A DNA stretch of 64,000 bases from Paraburkholderia sp. PGU19. GTDB lineage: Bacteria > Pseudomonadota > Gammaproteobacteria > Burkholderiales > Burkholderiaceae. Positions 34,495 through 45,102 of the stretch are shown piece by piece. The translations under genes and the position numbers were made by a program. Numbering within the stretch: position 1 is the stretch's first letter; each line of letters begins with the position of its first letter. The DNA is taken from assembly GCF_013426915.1 (NCBI RefSeq), contig NZ_AP023181.1, forward strand, positions 1,240,001 through 1,304,000, read 5' to 3'. Below the pieces are notes generated by a model that worked only from the letters and a program-made list of their open reading frames with translations, was not told the DNA's origin and did not search any database.

Positions 34495-36461
34495 GTTCGC
34501 GCTCCGCTAATGCGTGTCTCCTGAGCCGATCTATTCGACTTGGCGCGATAGCGCCTGTCGGTCGCCGCCACGGAGCCACCCAACGCCATCAGCAGCGCAC
34601 CCAGCCAGATCCAGCGAACGAAAGGTTTGATCTGCACCCGCACCGTCCAGGCGCCGTCGACCAGCGGTTCGCCCATGGCTACAAACAGGTCTCTAGTGAA
34701 GCCCGCCTCGATTGCGGCCTCGGTCATGGGAGTCCTTTGGACTTGGTAGACGCGTTTTTCTGGATGAAGAATGGCAACTTCGCTCCCGTCTCGAAGGACC
34801 CGTACTCTGCCGCGATCGGCAACATAATTCGGCCCCTGAATCTGCGTCGCGCCTTCGAATACAAAGTGGTAGCCGCCCACTTCGATGGCTTTGCCTGACG
34901 TCATGCGCAGATCCCGGTCAACGCTGCAGACACTTGCCAGCACGGCTCCCAACGCGCATACGGCGAAACCCAGATGGGCCAGTTGCATGCCCCAATAGCT
35001 GCGGCCGAGCGTCGGCAGGCCCTGGAGCAACCCCTTGCTACGCGTTTTGTCCAACACGTCACGTAAGCCCGCGAAGACGATCCACGCAGCCAGCAAGCCG
35101 CCTCCAGCCACCGCCCAACGCGACAGGGACTGCAAGGTAGCGACAACCAACGCGAGCATCAGGCTGGCCCCCAGCACAGGCATAAGCATTCGCCCGAGCC
35201 AGCGCACTGGAGTGCCTTTCCAGCGCGTGAACATGCCGACCGCGGTCGTCGCCATCAGCAGCGCCATCAGCGGCACGAACATGGCATTGAAGTAAGGTGC
35301 ACCGACCGACAGCTTCGTGCCGGTAAGCGCGTCGAGAACCATCGGGTAAAGCGTGCCGAGCAGGATCGCGGCCGCCGCCACCGACAGCAACAGGTTGTTG
35401 ACCAGCAGCAGCGTCTCACGCGACCAGATCCCGAAACCGACGTGGCTTTTCACCACCGGCGCCCGGAGAGCAAACAGCGCAAGCGACCCACCCACCACTG
35501 CCAGGAGGAATGCGAGTACGAATACGCCGCGCGCCGGGTCAGTGGCGAAGGCGTGCACGGAGGTCAACACGCCCGACCGGACCAGGAAGGTGCCTAGCAA
35601 GCTGAGCGAGAACGCGGCGATCGCCAGTAGCACGGTCCAGCTCTTGAATACGCCCCGTTTCTCAGTTGCTGCCAGGGAGTGGATCAGAGCCGCGCCCACT
35701 AGCCAGGGCATCAACGACGCGTTTTCGACGGGATCCCAGAACCACCAACCGCCCCACCCGAGTTCAGAGTAAGCCCACCATGATCCGACGGCGATACCCA
35801 CGCCGAGAAACGCCCAAGCCACGTTTGTCCATGGGCGAGACCAGCGTGCCCAAGCGGCGTCGAGCTTACCATCCAGCAGGGCCGCGATGGCGAAGGCGAA
35901 CGCGACCGAAAAGCCAACATAGCCCATGTACAGTATGGGCGGATGGACGATCAGGCCGACGTCCTGCAACACAGGATTGAGGTCCCGGCCATCGACTGGG
36001 ACATTGGGTAATAATCGCGCAAATGGGTTTGAGGTGCCGATCAGAAACAGAAGGAAACCAGTGCTTATCATGCCCATCACGGCCAGCACTCGCGCCAGCA
36101 TCGCCTCCGGTAGTTGGCGCGCGCAGAGCGAGACCGCGGTTGTCCATCCTGCCAGTATCAAGGCCCACAGGAGCAACGAGCCCTCATGCGCACCCCAGAT
36201 TCCACTAAGCTTGTAGTACCATGGCAGCGCACTGTTGGAATTTTGTGCAACATACGCAACCGAGAAATCGTCAGTCAGGAAAGCGTGCGCCAGGCAGGCG
36301 AAGCTGAACATCAAGAACATGAGCTGTCCCCGCGCGGCCGGCTTCGCCAGCGCCATCCAGCGCTGATCGCCCCGCCAGGCACCTGCTAAGGGGACGCTTG
36401 CTTGTACCAGCGCGAGGCATAGCGCCAGGATCAGGGCTAATAGTCCGAGTTCCGGGATCAT
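34491..36461 (-). CDS. ccmF: cytochrome c heme lyase CcmF
   Basis: 656 residues with about 15 TM helices. The WWD heme-handling motif is [19 protein letters not shown] (around 230-250). [17 protein letters not shown] and the late [18 protein letters not shown] are typical. CcmF with CcmH and CcmI transfers heme from holo-CcmE to apocytochrome. The start overlaps the ccmE stop (ATGA). Confidence 0.95.
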   Translation of the reverse strand: MIPELGLLALILALCLALVQASVPLAGAWRGDQRWMALAKPAARGQLMFLMFSFACLAHAFLTDDFSVAYVAQNSNSALPWYYKLSGIWGAHEGSLLLWALILAGWTTAVSLCARQLPEAMLARVLAVMGMISTGFLLFLIGTSNPFARLLPNVPVDGRDLNPVLQDVGLIVHPPILYMGYVGFSVAFAFAIAALLDGKLDAAWARWSRPWTNVAWAFLGVGIAVGSWWAYSELGWGGWWFWDPVENASLMPWLVGAALIHSLAATEKRGVFKSWTVLLAIAAFSLSLLGTFLVRSGVLTSVHAFATDPARGVFVLAFLLAVVGGSLALFALRAPVVKSHVGFGIWSRETLLLVNNLLLSVAAAAILLGTLYPMVLDALTGTKLSVGAPYFNAMFVPLMALLMATTAVGMFTRWKGTPVRWLGRMLMPVLGASLMLALVVATLQSLSRWAVAGGGLLAAWIVFAGLRDVLDKTRSKGLLQGLPTLGRSYWGMQLAHLGFAVCALGAVLASVCSVDRDLRMTSGKAIEVGGYHFVFEGATQIQGPNYVADRGRVRVLRDGSEVAILHPEKRVYQVQRTPMTEAAIEAGFTRDLFVAMGEPLVDGAWTVRVQIKPFVRWIWLGALLMALGGSVAATDRRYRAKSNRSAQETRISGART

Positions 36462-36925
36462 CGATACGACTCCTGTTTGCCGCGCAGAAGCTGGTCTCTC
36501 GCACCGATTTTCTTCAGCGCACTCCTCGCCTCCGGTGGCGTGTATTTCTCATCATGCTTGGCGAGGACTTCATCAGCGTGGAGTGCGCCGTCAGGCTCTA
36601 TGCGACCCATGGCGACAATACCTTGGCCCTCGCGGAAAAGGTCGGGCAGAATGCCCTCGTAGCGCACGAGGATGCTGCTCTCGCCGTCCGTCACGATAAA
36701 TCGCAGTGCCAGTGAACCCGGCGTGCGTTTCAACGAACCGGTCTCTACCAGCCCGCCCGCGCGAACGCGTGTGCCGCGCGGTGCCTCACCAGCAGCGATC
36801 TGGCTTGGGGTGTAAAACAGATTGATGTTTTGCCGCAACGCCGCCATTGCCAACGCCGCGGCCGCACTTGCGCCGCAGAGCAGGGCCAGCATCCAGTACA
36901 GTCGCTTCTTACGCGCGGGAGTCAT
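36458..36925 (-). CDS. ccmE: heme chaperone CcmE
   Basis: 155 residues. A basic N-terminus and TM anchor ([23 protein letters not shown]) precede an OB fold. The covalent heme-binding His is in [13 protein letters not shown] (about 127). ATG 36925 overlaps the TGA of ccmD, which fixes the start, although the frame stays open further upstream. Confidence 0.95.
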   Translation of the reverse strand: MTPARKKRLYWMLALLCGASAAAALAMAALRQNINLFYTPSQIAAGEAPRGTRVRAGGLVETGSLKRTPGSLALRFIVTDGESSILVRYEGILPDLFREGQGIVAMGRIEPDGALHADEVLAKHDEKYTPPEARSALKKIGARDQLLRGKQESYR

Positions 36926-37101
36926 TGCAAGGCCTCCCGGCGTCGGCTGCGCGCGAGAGTATTCAGGTATCGACGGTGTGCAAGAAAAGGCAGCATCACG
37001 TTCAATGCCAATAGCACAACACACAAACCATAGCCACTCCAAACGTAGGCGCCGTGGCCACCCATGGCCAGAAAATCAGCGAACGACGCAAATGCAATCA
37101 T
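36922..37101 (-). CDS. ccmD: heme exporter subunit CcmD
   Basis: 59 residues ([20 protein letters not shown] then [19 protein letters not shown] and a basic tail [17 protein letters not shown]). This is the classic CcmD layout: one TM helix with FLAMGGHG before it. It helps release holo-CcmE from CcmABC. ATG 37101 overlaps the ccmC stop at 37098. Confidence 0.93.
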   Translation of the reverse strand: MIAFASFADFLAMGGHGAYVWSGYGLCVVLLALNVMLPFLAHRRYLNTLARSRRREALQ

Positions 37102-37853
37102 GTCCGATTCTCCAGAAGTCGGGCGACCTCAGCGTCGGCCCAGCGACTGCCGGCCTCGCGCCGCAGCACTTCCAGGCGCATACGCACGAAAAGTACCGCT
37201 CCGAAGAAGCAATAGAATCCCAGCGCGGTTAATAACAATGGCAGCCACATCTGCGCCGGCATGGCCGGCGCAGATGTAAGTGAGAAGCTGGCCGGCTGGT
37301 GCAGGGTGTTCCACCATTCGACCGAATACTTGATGATGGGAATGTTGACGACGCCGACCACGGATAGCACCGCGCAGGCGCGTGCGGCATTATCACGATT
37401 GGTGATCGCCTGGCCCAGCGCGATGACACCCAGATACAGGAACAGCAGGATAAGCATGGAGGTCAGGCGTGCGTCCCATACCCAGTAAGTGCCCCAGGTA
37501 GGCTTGCCCCAAATCGCCCCGGTGCTCAGCGCGATGAATGTCATCCAGGCGCCGATGGGGGCCGCCTGCTGCAGTGCGACGTCCGCAAGCTTTATTTTCC
37601 AGATCGCTCCGATGACGCCGGCAGTCGCCAACATGACGTAGATCGATTGAGCAAGCAGCGCCGCCGGCACATGGATGTACATAATGCGAAAGCTATCGCC
37701 CTGCTGGTAGTCCGCGGGCGCAAATGCCAGCCCCCATGACAGGCCGATCACGAGCAAAAACGCGCTGACAGATGCGAGCCATGGCAGGCACCTGCCACTC
37801 ATGGAGTAGAACAGTTTTGGCGAGCCCCATTTGTGTAGCCAGGTCCAGTTCAT
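37098..37853 (-). CDS. ccmC: heme exporter subunit CcmC
   Basis: 251 residues, six TM helices. The WWD-type motif is WGKPTWGTYWVWDARLTSM (around 125-143), with flanking heme-ligand histidines in MYIHVPAA and WWNTLHQPAS. It loads heme onto CcmE. ATG 37853 (MNWTWLHKWGSPKLFY) agrees with relatives. An in-frame ATG at 37904 overlaps the ccmB stop and is an alternative that would add 17 residues. Confidence 0.94.
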   Translation of the reverse strand: MNWTWLHKWGSPKLFYSMSGRCLPWLASVSAFLLVIGLSWGLAFAPADYQQGDSFRIMYIHVPAALLAQSIYVMLATAGVIGAIWKIKLADVALQQAAPIGAWMTFIALSTGAIWGKPTWGTYWVWDARLTSMLILLFLYLGVIALGQAITNRDNAARACAVLSVVGVVNIPIIKYSVEWWNTLHQPASFSLTSAPAMPAQMWLPLLLTALGFYCFFGAVLFVRMRLEVLRREAGSRWADAEVARLLENRT

Positions 37854-37900
37854 TCGAGTTGCTCTTGATGGGTCGTCGGGTCTGCACCGCAGATGGTGAG

Positions 37901-38572
37901 TCATTCGGCGACACTGATGGAAAGCGCCGCGCCAATCGCAAACGGCGCCAAAGTGATTGCCAGCAAGGCAAGGCATGACAACCACAGCAGGTACCCCGCA
38001 ACGGGCAGGCCCTGCAACGCCGCTTGCAGAGCGCCGCTACCCAAAATCAACACCGGGGCGTACAGAGGCAGGATTAGCAAGCCCAGTAACAACCCTCCTC
38101 GACGCAAGCCAACGGTGAGCGCCGCGCCGACCGCGCCGAGCAGGGTGAGTACAGGCGTGCCCAGCAACAGGGAAAGCAGCAGCGCAACGAAGCAATGGGC
38201 CGGGAGGCCTAGTGTCAGCGCCAGGAGAGGGGCCGCCACCACCATCGCAAGACCGCTGCAAACCCAGTGCGCTGCCACTTTGACTAGTACCAGCACGACC
38301 ATCGAGTGTGATGAGAGCATCCACTGCTCTAGCGAGCCGTCTTCGAAGTCGGCACGAAACAGGCCGTCTAGCGAAAGGAGCATGGCCAGCAACGCCGCGA
38401 CCCACACTAGCCCCGGCGCCGCTTGTTGCAGAAACTGCGATTGCGCCCCCAGCGCCAGCGGAAACAGCGCGATGACAACGGAGAAAAACACTAAGGGGTT
38501 AACAACGTCTCCGGGTTGGCGACATAACAGACGCAACTCGCGGTTGAGTAAGGAGATCACGACCATGCTCAC
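37901..38572 (-). CDS. ccmB: heme exporter subunit CcmB
   Basis: 223 residues with six TM helices. The N-terminal [23 protein letters not shown] is the CcmB signature, then [19 protein letters not shown]. It is the membrane partner of the CcmA ATPase. ATGA overlap with ccmA. Confidence 0.95.
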   Translation of the reverse strand: MSMVVISLLNRELRLLCRQPGDVVNPLVFFSVVIALFPLALGAQSQFLQQAAPGLVWVAALLAMLLSLDGLFRADFEDGSLEQWMLSSHSMVVLVLVKVAAHWVCSGLAMVVAAPLLALTLGLPAHCFVALLLSLLLGTPVLTLLGAVGAALTVGLRRGGLLLGLLILPLYAPVLILGSGALQAALQGLPVAGYLLWLSCLALLAITLAPFAIGAALSISVAE

Positions 38573-39246
38573 GTCGCGTACTGCCCGAGATCAAAGACAG
38601 CATAAGCGCGCGCCCTTCGGGTCAGTTCATGGTGCGTAGTCAGCACCACCGTACCGCCGCGCTCACAATGCATTGCCAGGTGAGCTTCAAGTTGCGCTGT
38701 GCCTGCGCTATCGAGCGCTGTGAAGGGTTCATCCAGTAGCCAGAGCATTGGCGCACCGGGTAGGTACAGTCGCGCCAACGCGACACGACGCTGCTGGCCC
38801 GCCGACAGGGCATGGCAACGCGTGTCCTCAAAGCCGCGCAAGCCCACCGCGACAATAGCCCGCTCCATGGCGGTGATCGCACTGCGCCCGTGCAATGCTC
38901 CTAGCCATGACAGGTTTTCCTCGACGGTCAAGAGTGCCTTTACTCCTGGTGCATGCCCTATCCATAGCAGTCGAGAAGCGAGCGCCCCGCGCTGCCGGGC
39001 AAGCGCTTGGCCGAACAGCTCGACATGCCCCTCGGCCGGCTGCGCCAATCCACATAGCAGACGCAGCAAGCTGCTTTTTCCGCTCCCGTTGGGACCTATG
39101 ATGCGCAACATGTCACCCGCCCCAAGGCCGAAGCTCACGTCGTTGAAAAGCCGACGTTGGTTTCGTTCGCAACGGAGACCCACCGCTTTGAGCATCGGGC
39201 GCCCGGCGCGAAAACCAACATCCCGGCTAACGCAAAGTTCTTGCAT
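38569..39246 (-). CDS. ccmA: heme exporter ATP-binding subunit CcmA
   Basis: An ABC ATPase of about 208-225 residues. Walker A is [10 protein letters not shown], the signature is [15 protein letters not shown], Walker B is [12 protein letters not shown], and the switch His is in VVLTTHHEL. Its ATP hydrolysis drives release of holo-CcmE. The start is uncertain. ATG 39246 has AGGTG nearby, while ATG 39195 ([17 protein letters not shown]) agrees better with relatives. The gene begins right after msrA, so the ccm operon probably starts with msrA. Confidence 0.93.
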   Translation of the reverse strand: MQELCVSRDVGFRAGRPMLKAVGLRCERNQRRLFNDVSFGLGAGDMLRIIGPNGSGKSSLLRLLCGLAQPAEGHVELFGQALARQRGALASRLLWIGHAPGVKALLTVEENLSWLGALHGRSAITAMERAIVAVGLRGFEDTRCHALSAGQQRRVALARLYLPGAPMLWLLDEPFTALDSAGTAQLEAHLAMHCERGGTVVLTTHHELTRRARAYAVFDLGQYAT

Positions 39247-39258
39247 GACGTACCGCAC

Positions 39259-39810
39259 CTAAGACCGAGTATTGGCGCCAGCGTGGGTAGGAATTGTCGC
39301 GGATTCGCCTACGGTTTCTCTCTTGGCGAGGACCCAGTCGGGACGAGGAAAGTGACACGTATACCCGTCCGGCCGCTTCTCAAGATAGTCTTGGTGCTCC
39401 GGCTCAGCTTCCCAGAAATCTCCGACAGGCTCAAGCTCAGTGACAACGCTGCCCGGCCAGCGGCCCGACGCTTCAACGTCGGCGATCGTCTCCAGCGCCA
39501 TCTTTTTCTGTTCGCCGGTCGTATAAAAGATCGCCGAACGGTAGCTTGTTCCGACATCGTTGCCTTGACGGTCCAGTGTCGTCGGATCGTGGATTTGAAA
39601 GAAGTACTCGAGGATGCGTCGGTAACTCGTTTGCGTTGTGTCGAAGACAATCTCGATCCCCTCCGCATGAGTGCCATGATTGCGGTAGGTCGCGTTCAAA
39701 ATCTCGCCCCCGGTATAACCGACGCGGGTCGAGACAACACCGGGAAGCTTGCGGATCAGGTCCTGCATTCCCCAGAAGCATCCCCCAGCAAGTACAGCAC
39801 GCTGATGCAT
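39259..39810 (-). CDS. msrA: peptide methionine-S-sulfoxide reductase MsrA
   Basis: 183 residues. The active site is GGCFWGM (Cys11), followed by [21 protein letters not shown] and [15 protein letters not shown], all standard MsrA. An excellent AAGGAGG precedes ATG 39810. No signal peptide, so it is cytoplasmic. It lies immediately upstream of ccmA in the same direction. The partner msrB survives only as a relic at 30811. Repair of oxidised methionine could matter for Met-ligated cytochromes, but that link is inference. Confidence 0.95.
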   Translation of the reverse strand: MHQRAVLAGGCFWGMQDLIRKLPGVVSTRVGYTGGEILNATYRNHGTHAEGIEIVFDTTQTSYRRILEYFFQIHDPTTLDRQGNDVGTSYRSAIFYTTGEQKKMALETIADVEASGRWPGSVVTELEPVGDFWEAEPEHQDYLEKRPDGYTCHFPRPDWVLAKRETVGESATIPTHAGANTRS

Positions 39811-40269
39811 GTTAAACCTCCTTGATCTGATCGAGATATCGTTGTGGCGTTCGCTCTCCGTGCCGTCGCTGTTGACGAACCAAAGATGGCGCGGAATTAA
39901 CGTGGTAGAGCGGCTCTCTACCGCGACATTCGGGAACTACATCGCCGAGGGTGACTGTCCCCATGGGTTGAATTGACTCGATCGGTTCATCCCGGGGACG
40001 AGTCGAAACCGTCGATGTATTCGCGGAAAATCATACTCCCGAAAACGGGCGCTCTGTCCTGGTCCTCCGAGCGGCACGACGCAACTATGCCGTCGTTCGA
40101 ACGCGATCGCGTCCTGCGACTTTCAATACCTGGGCCATGAGTCTCCATTGCCTCGCTAGCTAAATGCATCGCTCACGTTCTGCATTTTGACCGGACTGAC
40201 CGCAGCAAAGCGCTCGGGCGAGCAAGCAAATAGTTACTTGTATCGGCGACCACGCGCTGTACTGACTTC
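39811..40269. other. intergenic, probable msrA-ccm promoter region
   Basis: No gene recognised. The promoter for msrA-ccm should lie here. Confidence 0.4.
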
Positions 40270-41187
40270 TTACTGCCGAATGCGGATAATCGTCTTCCCT
40301 TCACGTCGTTTGATGGGGTTCAAGGCCGCGACGGCATTGTCGAGGGACGAGATCTCGCCGATATTCGTCCGTAGTCGTCCGTCCCGCACCCGCTGGACAA
40401 TCTCGCTCAGTTGGGCACGATCGGACTCAACAACAAAATCTATCGCACGCCCGATATAAGGACGCGCCTCGGACGGGCCGACAACGGACACCAGTGTCCC
40501 TCCGGCTCGAACCAGGCCAGCGGATCGTTTCCCGATGTCGCCACCGATGACATCGAACACCAGATCGACTCCGCCGACGTCCTCCAGCGTATCGCTATCG
40601 AGGTCGACAAACTCTTGCGAGCCGAAGTCGAGCGCCTTCTGACGGTCGGCGGCTCGCCCTGTGCCAATGACATAAGCGCCGGCCTCTCGTGCGAGTTGCG
40701 TCACCATCGTGCCGAGTGCCCCAGCGGCACCGTGAGCGAGCACGCGCTGGCCCGCCTGAAGGCGCCCATGTTGAAACAGCCCTTGCCAGGCGGTTAGTCC
40801 CGAGATCGGCAGGCTAGCGCCCACCGTAAAGTCGACATCCCCGGGCAGCGGTGCCAGGTTGCGCGCCTCAATCGCCACATATTCGGCTAAGGTTCCGTCA
40901 CGATACCAGTCAGCAAGGCCGAACACCCGTTGGCCCACAGACAGCCCCGTCGTTCCATAGCCGAGAGCGGTGACCACTCCAGCCAGCTCGTGGCCTGGAA
41001 TCGACGGCTTCCGCTCACGGTCGCTGCGATCAGTCCAGGTCGAGGGCCACGCCATCTCAGTAGGGACGAACCCCGATGCATGGATCTGAACGATAACGTC
41101 GTTTATCCCTGCCGACGGCTCCGGTCGCTCGACAAGCTTCAATCCGGCCAATCCTGCTGTCTGATCTGTTGCTGAAATCGCCTTCAT
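40270..41187 (-). CDS. zinc-less MDR quinone oxidoreductase-like, copy 1
   Basis: 305 residues. Medium-chain dehydrogenase fold: an N-terminal GroES-like domain (GINDVIVQIHASGF, PSIPGHELAGVV, LSVGQRVFGLADWY), then a Rossmann domain with VLAHGAAGALGTMVTQLAREAGA, which has the NADPH-binding AxxGxxG. The structural zinc cysteines are missing, as in quinone oxidoreductases. GGAGAG before ATG 41187 decides the start. It is a tandem paralogue of the gene at 41252, with long identical stretches (LAEYVAIEARNLA, LPGDVDF). Confidence 0.92.
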   Translation of the reverse strand: MKAISATDQTAGLAGLKLVERPEPSAGINDVIVQIHASGFVPTEMAWPSTWTDRSDRERKPSIPGHELAGVVTALGYGTTGLSVGQRVFGLADWYRDGTLAEYVAIEARNLAPLPGDVDFTVGASLPISGLTAWQGLFQHGRLQAGQRVLAHGAAGALGTMVTQLAREAGAYVIGTGRAADRQKALDFGSQEFVDLDSDTLEDVGGVDLVFDVIGGDIGKRSAGLVRAGGTLVSVVGPSEARPYIGRAIDFVVESDRAQLSEIVQRVRDGRLRTNIGEISSLDNAVAALNPIKRREGKTIIRIRQ

Positions 41188-41251
41188 GTGGATTCTCTCC
41201 ATGGTTGCGTGCCTCTAAACTCGAACCGTCACTCGGACGGCCGCGTATCGC

Positions 41252-42169
41252 TCACGGACGAACTCGGATGATTGTTTTTCCGTTCGTCTTCTCACTCGGG
41301 TTGAGCGCGACTACGGCGTCCTCGAGGTTAGAGACTTTGCCGATATGCGTACGTAACCGTCCCTCACGGACACGCCGGATGACTTCGCTCAGTTGCGTGC
41401 GATCGGATACGACAACGAAGTCGATCGCCAGTCCGTCTACAGGTCGCGCCTCGGCCGGCCCGGCGATTGTCACCAGTGTTCCTCCGGCTCGGATCACACC
41501 AGCGGACCGCTTCGCGATGTCGCCACCGAACACATCGAAAACCAGATCAACTGCACTGACATCTTTCAGGTCGTCGTTCTCAAGATCGATGAATTCTTGC
41601 GCGCCGAACTCGAGTGCCGTCTGACGGTGCCCAGCGCGTCCCGTGCCAATGACATAGGCGCCTGCCTCCCGTGCGAGCTGAGTCACCATTGAACCGACTG
41701 CGCCGGCGGCGCCATGCACGAGAATGCTCTGGCCGGCCTGGATGCGACCGTGGTCGAACAATCCCTGCCACGCGGTCAGGCCTGGCATCGCGACGCTCGC
41801 GCCGACCGCGAAGTCGACGTCGCCTGGCAGCGCCGCGAGGTTGCGTGCCTCGATCGCCACATACTCGGCCAAGGTGCCGCTGCGATACGAGTCCGTAAGT
41901 CCGAACACTCTCTGTCCCACCGATAGTCCCCTTGTGCCATAGCCGAGAGCGGTGACTACACCTGCCAACTCTTGCCCGGGAATCGATGGTGTCCGGTCAC
42001 GGCCTTGACGATCGATCCACGTCGAGGGCCACGTCAGTTCATCCCAAGTGAACCCCGACGCACGGACCTGAACTATGACGTCGTTTATCCCTGCCTCAGG
42101 CTCCGGCCGCTCACCGAACTTCATGCCGGCCGTCCCGGCAGCCTGGTCCGTCACAATGATTGCCTTCAT
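41252..42169 (-). CDS. zinc-less MDR quinone oxidoreductase-like, copy 2
   Basis: 305 residues, the same length as copy 1. Motifs are GINDVIVQVRASGF, PSIPGQELAGVVTALGYGT, ILVHGAAGAVGSMVTQLAREAGA and GGTLVTIAGPAEARP. GAGGAG lies 8 nt before ATG 42169. The substrate-side loops differ from copy 1 (FVPTEMAWPS versus FTWDELTWPS), so the copies may differ in substrate. It is 64 bp upstream of copy 1 in the same direction, so the two are likely co-transcribed. Confidence 0.92.
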   Translation of the reverse strand: MKAIIVTDQAAGTAGMKFGERPEPEAGINDVIVQVRASGFTWDELTWPSTWIDRQGRDRTPSIPGQELAGVVTALGYGTRGLSVGQRVFGLTDSYRSGTLAEYVAIEARNLAALPGDVDFAVGASVAMPGLTAWQGLFDHGRIQAGQSILVHGAAGAVGSMVTQLAREAGAYVIGTGRAGHRQTALEFGAQEFIDLENDDLKDVSAVDLVFDVFGGDIAKRSAGVIRAGGTLVTIAGPAEARPVDGLAIDFVVVSDRTQLSEVIRRVREGRLRTHIGKVSNLEDAVVALNPSEKTNGKTIIRVRP

Positions 42170-42359
42170 GTGATTTATCTCCTCGGTACTTCGCCAAAAA
42201 TGTTGCATCGGTCGAAAACCGTTCGACGCCTATATCGGGCGCCATGGGAAATTTACGAAAGCGAAGGACAATCAGCGCCTCACCGTGATCCTCGCTTCCC
42301 CAAAACTGCTCGAACTAGCGCGGCGGCTCGACTGACACTTTATCGAGGCCGCGCCCACT

Positions 42360-42938
42360 TTATTGGCTTAGGGGCGGATAACCCGTGGTGTATATCCAGT
42401 CTGACGCTTGCGCCGGTATGTGACACGACTGACAGTCTTTCTTATAGTCCGTGGATGTAGTCTTCTTTGGATCGCTTGCATCAAACCAGGACCAACCCCA
42501 TCCGTCGCCCCAAAGCTTGTTTTCCGGAAAGCGACCGACATCATCTTTAACCATCACGAACCAGCCCGAAAGGATTCCGGCACTGCTTACTGTTCCGGTC
42601 GTCATTGGCTTCGTGTTCGTCTTGTACACTTCCTTCACGAGAACCGTGCCATCCGGAAAGTGTCCGTCCTTGCGGTACGCGGCGATAGTTCCCGGCGATG
42701 CGTAGACCACATGCAATTGCTTTGAGCCCGGGCCACTGTCTGCAGCCACCGCCCAGCTGCCGAGCGTCTGATAAGTCGTCCTGTAATCGGTGGGCACGTG
42801 CATATTTCCGTTGCCGTCGACAACAGCCGCGGTCATTCCTTTGAACGGTGAGCGCGTATCTGTCTGCCCGTAGGCCGCGACAGCGACAGTCATGGACAAT
42901 CCTGCCAGGGCGACGCCCAAGGCACCGACAATTCTCAT
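42360..42938 (-). CDS. cytochrome P460 family protein, second copy
   Basis: 192 residues with a signal peptide (to about AAYGQ). P460-domain motifs are YQTLGSWAVA, LHVVYASPGTIAAYRKDGHFPDGTVLVKEVYKT and GDGWGWSWFDASDP. The C-terminal heme site is CQSCH (169-173). GAGGAG 7 nt before ATG 42938 fixes the start although the frame is open far upstream. It is clearly diverged from the P460 at 19308, which has FPEYHNVYIEP where this one has LHVVYASPG. The two may therefore do different jobs. Confidence 0.9.
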   Translation of the reverse strand: MRIVGALGVALAGLSMTVAVAAYGQTDTRSPFKGMTAAVVDGNGNMHVPTDYRTTYQTLGSWAVAADSGPGSKQLHVVYASPGTIAAYRKDGHFPDGTVLVKEVYKTNTKPMTTGTVSSAGILSGWFVMVKDDVGRFPENKLWGDGWGWSWFDASDPKKTTSTDYKKDCQSCHIPAQASDWIYTTGYPPLSQ

Positions 42939-43907
42939 GGCACTGCTCCTCGTGTGTTGGTGAACACATATAGTTTCTCGCCGGAAGACATAGAGGTGCA
43001 ACGGCGCTTGAGTATGTGAGCAATATGCGTGAGTATGCCTCCGGGTTTCGCCGACAGCGCGGAAGCTGACCGCACGCCCTCGCGAAGTCAGCGCACAGCC
43101 GAGAGATTGACTGGCCTGCTTGCGACGCACAGGAAAATCTTCACCGACAGCAGGGATCCTCTGAGAGGGCATCGCCAATCCCGCTAGAAACGCCTCGGGC
43201 AATGGATCAAAGTCATAGGTCGAAAGAATGCAGCACTCGCGTTCCGCGACCTTCAGCGAGGGCTCGTTCACGCGGTTCAAGACGACGCTAGCCTCGCGCA
43301 GCGCCACGCAGTAGCGCGTCGTGGTTGTCTTCGTTCTGAATCGAAAGAGGTGGATCGTCGTCGCGACCACTTACGATTAGGAGTCCGACTTAGCGCCGAT
43401 GTCTCCCATACCTCCGGTCGCCGAGCCCACACTAGCGAGGCACCGATCATGCGAAACCCAAAGCGGCCTTTCGGTGCCTGTCGGCAACAGACCGCGGGCC
43501 AAGTCACAGATGCTCAGGTATCAGCCGACTATACCGAAAGATCGGCCGAATTTGATTTCACATCATTTAACATGTACGGAAATTCGCCACCTCGCTCCGC
43601 GCGCCTTCACGTCGCCGCCGGTCCGCGAGAGAAAGGAAAAGAGAAGGGAATGTATATAAATCTTCTATCGATTAAAGTGCATTAGCATTTTTTGACGTGC
43701 CAGTGCGACCAGTGACATGCGCGATCCCGGAGTTCCGCAAGGGGATTGGCGCCTTGATCTTGCGTGACGCAATAACGGCGCTGCATGCCGGCATAAACCG
43801 GCTTCTCCATCAAGACAATACTCGGGCACGGCGGCGTACGCGACGCATTGCTCGAAACATTTACTTGCCGACCGAACGATCTTCGCGAATATTTTAGGAG
43901 CGTAAGC
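42939..43907. other. no recognised gene
   Basis: The minus frame of the P460 gene stays open upstream to 43370, but the translation shows no domain and the P460 signal peptide clearly begins at 42938. Plus-strand frames look like shadows. It must include divergent promoters for P460 and the LpxO-like gene. Confidence 0.4.
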
Positions 43908-44810
43908 ATGCGCATGCTGTTTCTGTTCTGGTTAGTTGCAAGCGCTTCCTATGTCGCCATGCGGGGCAAGGAACGCTTCGCGTTCTGGCGTCAGTTGTCC
44001 GACCACTCAACGTTTCTGGCACCGATTAACGCCGTTTTCTACATATTTTCGACGCTGAAGCGGGGTGCCTACATTGACGCTTCCAGCTTTCATGAACTGG
44101 CCCCCCTCAAAGCAAACTGGCAGACCATTCGGGATGAGGCACTCGCTGTCGATGCCGCACGGAAAATCGTCGCAGCAGTAAATTACACGGATATCGGATT
44201 TAACTCGTTCTTCAAGACCGGTTGGCGCCGATTCCACCTGAAGTGGTACGACGAGCCTCACCCCTCTGCGCAAGCACTTTGTCCGGTGACCACGCGCCTG
44301 CTCCAGCAGATTCCGACCGTCAGAGCAGCCATGTTTGCGCAGCTGCCGCCGGGTGCCAGCCTCGTTCGCCATCGCGACCCCTACGCCGGCTCCGTTCGGT
44401 ATCATCTAGGGCTGGTTACCGCGTCCAGTCCAGGTTGCTATATTGAAGTTGATGGAGAACAATACTACTGGCGCGACGGTGAAGAAGTAATGTTCGATGA
44501 AACCTATATTCACTATGCCAAAAACGAAACCGACATCTCGCGCATCGTCCTCTTCTGTGATGTTGAACGCCCGATGCGTTATCGCTGGACCACAGCATTG
44601 AACCGGATTTTCTCTAACGTGGTGCTCCGCGCCGCTACTTCTCCCAATGAAACCGGGGACTCTACTGGCTTTTTGAACCGTGCTTTCAAATACGTCTATG
44701 CAATCCGTCGATTTGGAAAGCGAATAAAGGCTTGGCATCGACCCACCTACTACGCCGTAAAGTGGCTTCTATTCGGATCGATCTTTGCGGGGATTATCTA
44801 CGCACTTTAG
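43908..44810 (+). CDS. aspartyl/asparaginyl beta-hydroxylase, LpxO-like
   Basis: 300 residues from ATG 43908 (AGGAG 7 nt upstream). An N-terminal TM helix, a catalytic 2-oxoglutarate/Fe(II) domain (GASLVRHRDPYAGSVRYHLGLV with the first metal His and the motif H-x-D; DETYIHYAKNETDISRIVLFCDVERP with the distal His) and a C-terminal TM segment. LpxO proteins hydroxylate acyl chains of lipid A at the inner membrane. This fits the membrane anchors at both ends. It could hydroxylate another lipid or peptide. Confidence 0.88.
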   Translation: MRMLFLFWLVASASYVAMRGKERFAFWRQLSDHSTFLAPINAVFYIFSTLKRGAYIDASSFHELAPLKANWQTIRDEALAVDAARKIVAAVNYTDIGFNSFFKTGWRRFHLKWYDEPHPSAQALCPVTTRLLQQIPTVRAAMFAQLPPGASLVRHRDPYAGSVRYHLGLVTASSPGCYIEVDGEQYYWRDGEEVMFDETYIHYAKNETDISRIVLFCDVERPMRYRWTTALNRIFSNVVLRAATSPNETGDSTGFLNRAFKYVYAIRRFGKRIKAWHRPTYYAVKWLLFGSIFAGIIYAL

Positions 44811-45102
44811 TTTCGCGTAGCTTAATAAATTTGAGATTGAGCGGCGTGATGTCGCATCAGTATAAGAGGCATGGTGGGCATTTCAACCGCCCTCCGCAGA
44901 ACAGACCGACGTCAGAAGCGATCGAAGTCTCCCGCAGGAGCACAACAAGCACCTGCTGACGCCGGCAGCCCGCTTCCTCACGCCCACCCAACCCGCAGAC
45001 CACCTCTTCCGCAAGGTCACGCGTCCCGTCCCTTTGCGCATGACTCGGGGCGGTTATGCCTGCGCCGAGCGCCTGCCACGCGCAGCGCTGGGGAAACAAA
45101 AC

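Noticed and set aside
42939..43370. Minus-strand frame continuing upstream of the second P460 gene
   Set aside because: A good ribosome binding site and signal peptide start at 42938, and the upstream translation has no recognisable domain.
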